A stretch of 12,005 bases of DNA from Acidimicrobiaceae bacterium (lineage in GTDB: Bacteria; Actinomycetota; Acidimicrobiia; Acidimicrobiales; Acidimicrobiaceae): the NCBI GenBank assembly GCA_013044415.1, contig JABEUO010000219.1, positions 1 to 12,005 of the forward strand, read 5' to 3'. The stretch's first letter is position 1; every line of letters begins with the position of its first letter. Shown piece by piece: positions 1 through 5,363 of this stretch. The position numbers were made by a program, and so were the translations under genes. The notes beneath the pieces were generated by a model. That model searched no databases. It was not told the origin of the DNA and saw nothing but the letters and a program-made list of their open reading frames with translations.

Positions 1-48
1 AACCAGAAACTCCCTAGCCGTAAATCAGGTAGACCGAAAAAGAATTAG
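1..48 (+). CDS. Possible 3' end of an upstream gene (very short)
   Basis: Frame 1 is open from the first base and stops with TAG at 46-48. It encodes 15 residues rich in Lys and Arg (ending SGRPKKN). Basic tails of this kind are common at the ends of real bacterial proteins, but 15 codons are too few to prove coding. Frame 2 is also open, to about 110. No family can be assigned. The call rests only on composition and on the window starting inside the frame. Confidence 0.18.
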   Translation, partial: NQKLPSRKSGRPKKN

Positions 49-552
49 GTCGCTTGACCCCTCCCTTACGGAAGGGGATTGCGCTCCCGTTGGTTCAATT
101 GACGGAATGTCCTAGTCAGCTATGCGGCCTCGGTCGGTACGAGCTTCATCGATTCACTGAGCCTAGTCGGCTGCGAGTTCCCCCTTCGCAACGAGCACGC
201 GTCGCCTGCCGAAATTCTCTGTTTGATCGCAGTCACTTCTGCTTATTCCTTTGAGTCATATCTGGGTTGTCGGCATTTCCAATCCTGGCAAGAGTAAAGT
301 ACCGCTCGGCTCTTGCCGTCCTTCTTTTGCAGATATCCATACTCAGAACAATCGATCATGATGTTAGGTGGGTTTCCAAAGGATTGGCGGTCGCTGACCT
401 TGTGAACCTGGATGCCTGTCGAGGATCATCAGGACCACATGTCGTAAACCACATGCCCTAAAGGTGGTGAAATCGGTTTAGCGCCATGCGACACCGCGCA
501 AACGACTGGGACCTCCTTGGCGCTCCCTAAAAGACTCGCAACCTAGTGCGAT
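49..552. other. Region without a convincing gene
   Basis: About 500 bases with only short open frames on both strands. The two longest plus-strand frames, 54-254 and 267-461, lack a Shine-Dalgarno sequence and show no recognisable protein character. On the minus strand a frame open from 425 to 243 has an internal ATG at 359 and encodes several Cys, Trp and Tyr residues. It is short, has no ribosome site and resembles nothing I can name. A small hairpin (CCCTT/AAGGG, loop ACGG) lies at 63-76. The only stronger structure is the hairpin at 287-317, listed separately. Confidence 0.5.
287..328 (+). terminator. Terminator-like hairpin with T-rich tail
   Basis: A perfect 8-bp inverted repeat, GGCAAGAG (287-294) and CTCTTGCC (310-317), encloses a 15-nt loop and is followed by CCTTCTTTT. 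This fits an intrinsic terminator reading rightward. The transcript it would end is unclear, because no convincing plus-strand gene precedes it except a possible gene ending at 48. A small RNA is an alternative. The T tract is interrupted, so the signal is moderate. Confidence 0.4.
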
Positions 553-578
553 GCGAACATTAATACTATTTCTCTGTC
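553..578 (+). promoter_or_regulatory. Candidate ECF-type promoter of the sigma operon
   Basis: GCGAAC (553-558) is followed after 17 bases by GTC (576-578). ECF sigma promoters typically have a GGAAC-like -35 element and a GTC-like -10 element about 16-17 bases apart, and ECF factors often drive their own genes, so this may be an autoregulated promoter. It would put transcription start near 585, leaving a leader of about 40 bases. The -35 match is imperfect. A housekeeping-like TATATC at 595-600 is an alternative. Confidence 0.33.
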
Positions 579-628
579 AAAAAACTCTCTTTCGTATATC
601 ATCTAGTTAACTTCAAAAACCACCAAAA

Positions 629-1228
629 GTGAGTTTTTTATTGTCCGACCAGCTAGATCTAGTCACAATCATCGAAAAGGCAAAAGCCGGGGATGAAGCC
701 GCCATGGGTGAGCTTTTCCGACAATTTGCGTCCCCACTTTTGAGATACCTCAAGGGCCGAAGGGTGATCGACCCGGAGGATATCGCCTCTGAGACTTGGC
801 TAAGCATCATCGGTTCGCTCTCTAAATTCCAAGGCGACGGCGGGGACTTTCGGGCTTGGATATTCTCTACTGCCCGGCGAAGGGTAATCGACAGCGCTAG
901 ACGAGCGAGCGTGAGACCCAAACTGGAACAGATTGGGGAAGCGGAGTCCGCTTCAGCGTCCAATGATCCGTCCTTCACCCCCGGGGCTGGCTCAGAGGCA
1001 GATCAAGCGGTGTCGGAACTGGTTGACTCTCTAACAGACGAACAGCGCGATGTCGTTCTCCTACGAGTACTCGGGGGCTTTAGCGCCGCTGAAGTAGCAA
1101 AAATCGTCGGAAGGTCAGAAGGAGCGATAAGGGTGATACAACATAGGGCGATAAAGAAGCTGGCCGAAAATATATCCAACCCGAATGTAACGTTCGGGAC
1201 TACTGCTGCGTTTCCATTAATGAAATGA
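629..1228 (+). CDS. ECF-family RNA polymerase sigma factor
   Basis: This 199-residue protein has the two-domain plan of extracytoplasmic-function sigma factors, which direct RNA polymerase to a small regulon. Region 2 spans about residues 20-92. It includes DPEDIASETWLSI (48-60), the core-binding helix, and GDFRAWIFSTARRRVIDSAR (72-91), which contacts the -10 element. A Ser/Pro-rich linker (about 105-125) leads to region 4 (about 128-180), whose helix-turn-helix FSAAEVAKIVGRSEGAIRVI binds the -35 element. There is no region 1.1 or 3. The GTG start at 629 has no clear Shine-Dalgarno, so the mRNA may be nearly leaderless or the start may be slightly downstream (TTG at 641). Its stop overlaps the next gene by four bases, the usual arrangement for an ECF factor and its anti-sigma factor. 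The signal sensed and the target genes cannot be read from the window. Confidence 0.93.
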   Translation: MSFLLSDQLDLVTIIEKAKAGDEAAMGELFRQFASPLLRYLKGRRVIDPEDIASETWLSIIGSLSKFQGDGGDFRAWIFSTARRRVIDSARRASVRPKLEQIGEAESASASNDPSFTPGAGSEADQAVSELVDSLTDEQRDVVLLRVLGGFSAAEVAKIVGRSEGAIRVIQHRAIKKLAENISNPNVTFGTTAAFPLMK

Positions 1229-2100
1229 TCGAAGAACCCTTTAGCGAAGAGGTTATAGATGCGCTTCTTAGCGGTGATTCGAATGCCGAATCCCTACCGT
1301 TAGGCCTTAAGAGGATTAGTCAGCTTGTATCAGTGGCAAATTCTCCGGCAACTATGACCGAACTTGCGATGCAGGATACCGTGATGTCCGCCTACCGCAA
1401 CGCTTTGGCTACTTCAGATCTAGGGGAAATACCCGAAAGGAAACGATCTATGATTTCTAAGTTCCTAAGCGCCAAGGTCGCACTCGCTGGGCTAGCCATT
1501 GCCCTAACCGGAGGTACCGCCGCCGCCTTGACCGGTGTACTGCCCGTCTCATTCACTAAAGGCACTAACCCATCGGTATCGTTAGCGAACACCGCAGCTC
1601 AGAACTCGTCACACTCCCAGGCCGGAACGGATACCAAGGTGACCGATGGGGGCTCGACGGCGAGCGACTCAAACTCGAATACCACCATCAACCAGGGCAT
1701 ATTAAGTACTAAGAGCCTTTATGGTCTTTGCAACGCTTATTCACACGCCTTTGCCTCGACGACAACCACTTCGACCTCAGGGTCGTCAGGGTCGCAAGGT
1801 TTGACTAGCGGGGCTCCTTTGACTGCGACGGCATTTGCCGAGCTCAACGCCTATGCAAAGTCAAAAAACGATAACTTAACGGAACTCTGCAATAGCGTAG
1901 AACGGCCTTCGGCGAGCAACTCCAGCAGGTCCTCTGAAATGGGTAATTCGTCTAGCACGCCGCAGACTCCGTCTGCCGGTGCGTCTGGGCAAACCGGCCA
2001 GGTTGAATTCCCCCCGGCCACTGGCAAGGGAATGGGCCAGAGCGAATCGGGTAAGGTGACCATGCCCAGCAAGCCTTCGCGAGGTGGCTCTACTAACTAA
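1225..2100 (+). CDS. Anti-sigma-factor-like single-pass membrane protein
   Basis: A 291-residue protein whose ATG lies inside the sigma stop (ATGA, 1225-1228), implying translational coupling. Residues 1-75 are a cytoplasmic acidic/helical segment (LLSGD near 14-18, PATMTELAMQDTVMSAYRNA at 41-60). This pattern resembles the N-termini of actinobacterial anti-sigma proteins such as the RsdA type, which hold their sigma factor. ERKR (71-74) precedes one hydrophobic helix at about 83-105, giving an N-in, C-out topology. The outer part is Ser/Thr/Gly/Asn-rich and encloses a small segment with two Cys: LYGLCNAYSHA (Cys169) and LTELCNSV (Cys222). Spaced this way they could form a disulfide, and similar LC-AY/C segments recur in actinobacterial sigma-linked proteins. 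No HxxxCxxC zinc motif is present, so it is not a ZAS-type anti-sigma factor. The role follows from context and architecture; sequence similarity to a named family is weak. Confidence 0.7.
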   Translation: MIEEPFSEEVIDALLSGDSNAESLPLGLKRISQLVSVANSPATMTELAMQDTVMSAYRNALATSDLGEIPERKRSMISKFLSAKVALAGLAIALTGGTAAALTGVLPVSFTKGTNPSVSLANTAAQNSSHSQAGTDTKVTDGGSTASDSNSNTTINQGILSTKSLYGLCNAYSHAFASTTTTSTSGSSGSQGLTSGAPLTATAFAELNAYAKSKNDNLTELCNSVERPSASNSSRSSEMGNSSSTPQTPSAGASGQTGQVEFPPATGKGMGQSESGKVTMPSKPSRGGSTN

Positions 2101-2130
2101 CCTCGGCGACAAGTCGGCTACTACTCACTG

Positions 2131-2166
2131 AAATAGGAGGGCTCCAAAAAGGTGCCCTCCTATTTT
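2131..2166 (+). terminator. Intrinsic terminator of the sigma/anti-sigma operon
   Basis: A perfect 12-bp inverted repeat, AAATAGGAGGGC (2131-2142) and GCCCTCCTATTT (2154-2165), has an 11-nt loop. Its A-rich 5' and T-rich 3' flanks make it work as an intrinsic terminator. It starts 30 bases after the stop of the membrane-protein gene. The symmetry means it could also act on transcripts arriving from the minus strand. Confidence 0.88.
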
Positions 2167-2185
2167 GCCACCCAAGGAGCCAAAA

Positions 2186-2356
2186 ATGTCACATTCAAAC
2201 CGGTCCCAACAGCAGCCGGTCCTAACAGCAGTCGGCCCAACGTCTATCTGTTCCAACCAAAGCTCTTTTATGGCTGGCTCGGTACTTGGTGGAACAGTAC
2301 AATCACGGTCCCACATCCATCACGTCCGACCTGGCAGGAATCCATGTCGAAGCTGA
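2186..2356 (+). CDS. Doubtful 56-aa small ORF with a good ribosome site
   Basis: ATG at 2186 follows AAGGAG (2174-2179) by six bases, an excellent Shine-Dalgarno and spacing. The predicted 56-residue peptide is Ser/Gln-rich at its N-terminus, has a short hydrophobic stretch (FMAGSVLGGTV, about 29-39) and a His/Arg-rich end. It resembles no family I know. Against it: it lies just behind a strong terminator, part of it is encoded by a 16-bp tandem repeat that shifts the frame with every unit, and no promoter is visible. The ribosome site is its main support. Confidence 0.2.
   Translation: MSHSNRSQQQPVLTAVGPTSICSNQSSFMAGSVLGGTVQSRSHIHHVRPGRNPCRS
2200..2241. repeat. 16-bp tandem repeat, about 2.6 copies
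   Basis: CCGGTCCCAACAGCAG (2200-2215) is followed directly by CCGGTCCTAACAGCAG (2216-2231, one change) and a partial third unit, TCGGCCCAAC (2232-2241). The unit length is not a multiple of three. It lies between two convergent operons and its role is unknown. Confidence 0.75.
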
Positions 2357-2394
2357 CTCCTCTTCGTGTTTGATTACAAAGGCGGTTAAACGGA

Positions 2395-2437
2395 TCTGGC
2401 CCGGTACCGGCCCCACTAGGGCGGTAACCGAGCCAGA
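2395..2437 (-). terminator. Long hairpin downstream of the APC permease gene
   Basis: TCTGGC (2395-2400) pairs with GCCAGA (2432-2437). The stem continues inward with one mismatch and two single-base bulges through CGGT/ACCG, ACCG/CGGT and CCC/GGG to a five-base loop CACTA, about 17 pairs in all. It begins 20 bases after the permease stop codon on the minus strand. The tract after it on that strand has only TTT, so it may be a weak or factor-assisted terminator, or simply protect the transcript 3' end. Confidence 0.6.
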
Positions 2438-2456
2438 CGACAAAATCGCTACCTAG

Positions 2457-3917
2457 CTATGCCTCCAAGGTCGCAAGTGCCAACTCTTCGTCACTTACAA
2501 AGCGCTCGTGAGCAGGCGCCATCTTGAAATAATCCCTGCCCTTTGCCCAGTAGATGGCGATCGGGATAAAGCCAAGGGCAAGTGCTCCTAGTCCGACTCC
2601 TAAAGTAGTTCCGTTCAAACCTGGAATACTCTTTACGAACATCACCACCATGAATACCGCACCAACTAGTGGCCAGAGGCCCATAAAGATGAAGTTTCCT
2701 ATGGACTTGAATAACTGTTTGCGATATAGCACGACCACGGCGAAGCCGGCGAGCGCATAATACACTGCGATCTGCAGTCCAATTGCCGAAATTGCATCGG
2801 TCATGATCGTCGACAGACTTCCGATGTAGTTAGATCCGATGAACAGTCCGAGGGATATAACTGCAACTACTATCGTCGCAACCGCCGGGGTCTTGAACTT
2901 AGGATGAACGGTCCCTAGAACCTTGGGGAGCGTACCATCCCTTCCCATGGCGAACAGGGTCCTAGTCACCTGGATGATGGTAGTCTCCAATGTGGCGACG
3001 GTAGAGAGAACAACCGCTACGACAATCAAGCGTCCGCCAAATCCATGCCACACCGTCTGACCCAGGACATCTAGGACATCGCCGGAGTTATTAGAGATCT
3101 GCTTGGAAGTCAGAACCATATTCGTTCCGATCGTGAAGACCTCGAATAGCGCAAAGACCACAAGAACACCGATAATTCCACCGATTCCAGGAGTAACCTT
3201 CGCCCCTTTGGTCTCCTCATTCAAGTTCGCAGTCACGTCCCAGCCCCAGTAATAGAAGGCAGCCAAAAGTGCACCGGCAAAGAATCCATTAGACCCACCG
3301 AACACGGTTGGCGAGAGCCAATGCCACGAGAAGGTGTGTGCGTCATGCCCGTGTACAAGCATCAAGACGGCGAAGAGAACCAAGAGTAAGAGCTCTATTG
3401 TCGACATAATGACCTGGACCGTTGCGGTGACCGTCACTCCGACTATTACCGCCACGACCATCAGAGCGAAAAACACCGAGCCGAATATTGTTACCGCGGT
3501 GACGTTGTTGGCGAGCGAATTAGAAAAGAGTCCCAAAGTAACCGAACCGGCCGGGAAAGAACCGGCCACCATGAATATCAAAGCGGATACTACCAATGCC
3601 CAGCCGGCTATGTACCCGAGAACCGGGTGCAACGCCCTTCTAACCCAGCTGTAGCTTGCGCCAGAATTTGCTTCTATTCGGCCGAGATAGTTGAAAGCCC
3701 ATACTATTCCGAACATGGCAATACCGCAGTACAGTAATGCCGCCGGTCCGCCGAACGCCACAGCCCCGTATAGGGCCGCCGTGGTGGCGGCTATCGAATA
3801 CGCAGGAGCCACCCCTGCGACCCCCATGACAGCAGACTCGAATAGGGTCAATGCCCCCGCTTTGAGCTTGCTATCTCCGGACCCGACGGAACCACTGCCT
3901 CCATCGTTTGAATCCAA
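2457..3917 (-). CDS. APC-superfamily amino acid permease
   Basis: A secondary transporter of the amino acid-polyamine-organocation superfamily, about 486 residues, near the family's usual length, with about 12 membrane helices expected. The first helix carries the helix-breaking motif MGVAGVAPAYS that lines the substrate site. A mid-protein helix carries FYYWGWDVTANLNEETKGAKV, matching the conserved 'G-(F/W)-(D/E)...NEE' region of APC carriers. TRTLFAMGRDGTLPKVLGTVHP is the typical cytoplasmic loop after helix 8. The substrate cannot be deduced. Start: the frame runs back to TTG at 3956 and ATG at 3950, but neither has a ribosome site. TTG at 3917 is preceded by AAGGGGG at five bases, and a TATAAT at 3960-3965 would start transcription near 3953. 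I therefore prefer 3917; a nearly leaderless start at ATG 3950 is possible. It has its own promoter and terminator, so it is probably a single-gene unit beside the PLP-enzyme gene. Confidence 0.92.
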   Translation of the reverse strand: MDSNDGGSGSVGSGDSKLKAGALTLFESAVMGVAGVAPAYSIAATTAALYGAVAFGGPAALLYCGIAMFGIVWAFNYLGRIEANSGASYSWVRRALHPVLGYIAGWALVVSALIFMVAGSFPAGSVTLGLFSNSLANNVTAVTIFGSVFFALMVVAVIVGVTVTATVQVIMSTIELLLLVLFAVLMLVHGHDAHTFSWHWLSPTVFGGSNGFFAGALLAAFYYWGWDVTANLNEETKGAKVTPGIGGIIGVLVVFALFEVFTIGTNMVLTSKQISNNSGDVLDVLGQTVWHGFGGRLIVVAVVLSTVATLETTIIQVTRTLFAMGRDGTLPKVLGTVHPKFKTPAVATIVVAVISLGLFIGSNYIGSLSTIMTDAISAIGLQIAVYYALAGFAVVVLYRKQLFKSIGNFIFMGLWPLVGAVFMVVMFVKSIPGLNGTTLGVGLGALALGFIPIAIYWAKGRDYFKMAPAHERFVSDEELALATLEA

Positions 3918-3959
3918 CTTCTCCCCCTTTTCATGTGAATTACGCCACATTTTCAACTG

Positions 3960-3965
3960 ATTATA
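3960..3965 (-). promoter_or_regulatory. Candidate -10 box (TATAAT) of the permease gene
   Basis: Reading leftward, TATAAT occupies 3965-3960, a perfect match to the housekeeping -10 consensus. No good -35 hexamer lies about 17 bases upstream. Transcription would begin near 3953, giving either a leaderless ATG at 3950 or a leader of about 36 bases ahead of the Shine-Dalgarno that serves TTG 3917. Confidence 0.45.
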
Positions 3966-4054
3966 AACTTCTCAAGCTCAATCCGCCACGGATTTCGAGA
4001 TTAGTTAACATTTCTTGACGTAGATTCTTGCTGGTGGGATTTTTACCGATTTTA

Positions 4055-4071
4055 TATGCATTACCTGCATA
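4055..4071. promoter_or_regulatory. Inverted repeat TATGCA-5-TGCATA, possible operator
   Basis: TATGCA (4055-4060) and TGCATA (4066-4071) are separated by TTACC. After a two-base mismatch, TTT/AAA can extend the symmetry on both sides. It lies about 90 bases upstream of the permease -10 box and next to the terminator of the preceding gene. It may be a transcription-factor site for the permease gene or part of the 3' end of the preceding transcript. Confidence 0.35.
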
Positions 4072-4108
4072 ATAAAATGAGGGCCCTCCCTCAGGAAAGA
4101 CCCTCATT
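4071..4108 (-). terminator. Intrinsic terminator of the PLP-enzyme gene
   Basis: AATGAGGG and CCCTCATT (4076-4083 and 4101-4108) form a perfect 8-bp stem with a 17-nt loop. Reading on the minus strand the stem is followed by TTATTAT. It lies 48 bases beyond the stop codon of the cysteine-synthase-like gene. This separates that gene from the permease gene. Confidence 0.7.
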
Positions 4109-4155
4109 ACCAGGACAAATAGCAAACTTCTACCGAAGAAAACTACCGAAAATTA

Positions 4156-5118
4156 TTAACCATCCGACGACTCATTACCCTTTGCGGCGTAGTGTTCATT
4201 TAAGTACTTCTCGCCTTCGTCACAGAGGATAGTCACGACGGTCGCACCCGCGGGAAGTCCCGCCCTCACCTTCCTCGCAACAACTAAGTTTGCGCCAGAG
4301 GATGGCCCGACGAACATTCCGTGCTCCTTAGCGAGCCATCGCATCTCGGCTATCGACTCCTCGCTACCAACTGGCTCCATGGAATCGACGATATGACCAT
4401 GGCGGGCGAATATCCCCGGCACGAATCCATCGGAGATGCCCTCGATCTGGTGATGACCGATTTCACCACACAAGATAGTGCACGACTCGTTCGGTTCTAC
4501 GCCGATCAGCTTTACATCATTGTTGACTTCCCTGAAGGCCTGCCCTACACCGACCAAAGTGCCCCCTGTGCCAACTCCCATTACAAAGGCGTCCGGAAGC
4601 CTACCCTCGGGAAGCTGTTGGAGGATCTCAGGACCAAGCCAAGTTCTGTTCTCTTCTACGTTCCAGTCTGAATCAAACTGGGATGGTGCAAAAAAGCCGG
4701 GCTGCCCGCCTAATTCGCGAGCCTTCTCCAGTGCCTGGTTGACGTGAAAATACCCGATCTCCAGGACTTCTGCACCAAAGGACCTGGAAATGGCCACTCG
4801 AGCGGATGACAACCCTCCGGGCATGACTACCAACATCTTGTAGCCTTTGATTGCAGCAACCATACTCATGGCGTTGCCGGTATTACCGCTGCTCGCCTCT
4901 ACGATCGTCATCCCTTTGACTAGCTGTCCCTCGGCCTCCGCCCTTTCGATAATGTACTTCGCTATTCGAGCCTTGATCGAACCCGATGGCTCCAAGTACT
5001 CCAGTTTGACAAAGATTCCGTCTTCGATCTCGATCAAAGGCGTATCGCCAATGGCGTCTAGAACGCTCAAACTTGGCGCAGTCGATGTCGACCCTGATAC
5101 CGTGTGCGTTCCTACCAT
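4156..5118 (-). CDS. Cysteine synthase/cystathionine beta-synthase family PLP enzyme
   Basis: A 320-residue fold-type II PLP enzyme close to the length of O-acetylserine sulfhydrylases (CysK/CysM), which make cysteine from O-acetylserine and sulfide. LEPSGSIKAR (42-51) holds the Schiff-base lysine, Lys49. SSGNTG (76-81) is the substrate loop. GTGGT (183-187) binds the PLP phosphate, EGISDGFVP (226-234) matches the family's active-site loop, and GPSSGAN (271-277) supplies the Ser near the pyridine nitrogen. Several usually conserved segments differ: ASSGNTG replaces TSGNTG, the 'MSxER' loop reads LSSAR (103-107), and the 'QFxNPxN..H' segment reads QFDSDWNVEEN (147-157). The donor or nucleophile may therefore differ from OAS and sulfide. 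The C-terminal CBS domains of cystathionine beta-synthase are absent. The ATG at 5118 has GGGGGGAG six bases upstream. The gene has its own terminator and a repeat-rich upstream region, so it is probably transcribed alone. Confidence 0.88.
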   Translation of the reverse strand: MVGTHTVSGSTSTAPSLSVLDAIGDTPLIEIEDGIFVKLEYLEPSGSIKARIAKYIIERAEAEGQLVKGMTIVEASSGNTGNAMSMVAAIKGYKMLVVMPGGLSSARVAISRSFGAEVLEIGYFHVNQALEKARELGGQPGFFAPSQFDSDWNVEENRTWLGPEILQQLPEGRLPDAFVMGVGTGGTLVGVGQAFREVNNDVKLIGVEPNESCTILCGEIGHHQIEGISDGFVPGIFARHGHIVDSMEPVGSEESIAEMRWLAKEHGMFVGPSSGANLVVARKVRAGLPAGATVVTILCDEGEKYLNEHYAAKGNESSDG

Positions 5119-5146
5119 CTGACTCCCCCCAACGCTACAATGTGTT

Positions 5147-5205
5147 TTAATTACTTAGTGGCTTAATTACTTAGTGGCTTAATTGCTTAGTGGCTTAATT
5201 ACTTA
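5147..5205. repeat. 16-bp tandem repeat upstream of the PLP-enzyme gene, 3.7 copies
   Basis: The unit TTAATTACTTAGTGGC occurs at 5147-5162 and 5163-5178, again with one change at 5179-5194 (G for A), and partly at 5195-5205. The array ends 28 bases before the ATG of the minus-strand PLP-enzyme gene, where its promoter must lie. On the minus strand each unit offers an AT-rich AAGTAATTAA. It may be a set of operator sites, or a promoter whose spacing changes with copy number. Confidence 0.9.
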
Positions 5206-5363
5206 AATTACAAAGGCAACTCTCAAGCGCCCGCTGCCAAGTCGAGCCCCAGAAGCAAAGGGGATTTTCAGGCCCTCTGCAATTGAGCTTCGACCCCATC
5301 GAGCAGGGATAACCCGACGCTAAATAGATTCCCTGTGGCATTGAAACTCACCCAGCCCAGCCA
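5206..5363. other. Non-coding gap between aldehyde dehydrogenase and PLP-enzyme genes
   Basis: No ORF of note. CAGGGA (5304-5309) and TCCCTG (5330-5335) form a 6-bp inverted repeat downstream of the aldehyde dehydrogenase stop. It lacks a T tract, so termination here is uncertain. Positions 5274-5304 match a stretch at 11946-11978 (shared CCTCTGCAAT, AGCTTCGACCC and a diverged GAGC), suggesting a dispersed intergenic repeat. Confidence 0.5.

Noticed and set aside
243..425. Minus-strand frame with Cys/Trp/Tyr-rich translation, suggestive of a zinc-binding or transposase remnant
   Set aside because: Only 61 codons are open, the first ATG leaves 38, there is no ribosome site, and I could not align it to any transposase or zinc-ribbon family with confidence.
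54..461. Two short plus-strand frames (54-254 and 267-461)
   Set aside because: They have no Shine-Dalgarno sequence and no domain-like character, and the second covers the terminator-like hairpin.
5147..5205. CRISPR array
   Set aside because: The repeats are 16 bp and directly adjacent without spacers. The same applies to 2200-2241 and 11826-11864.
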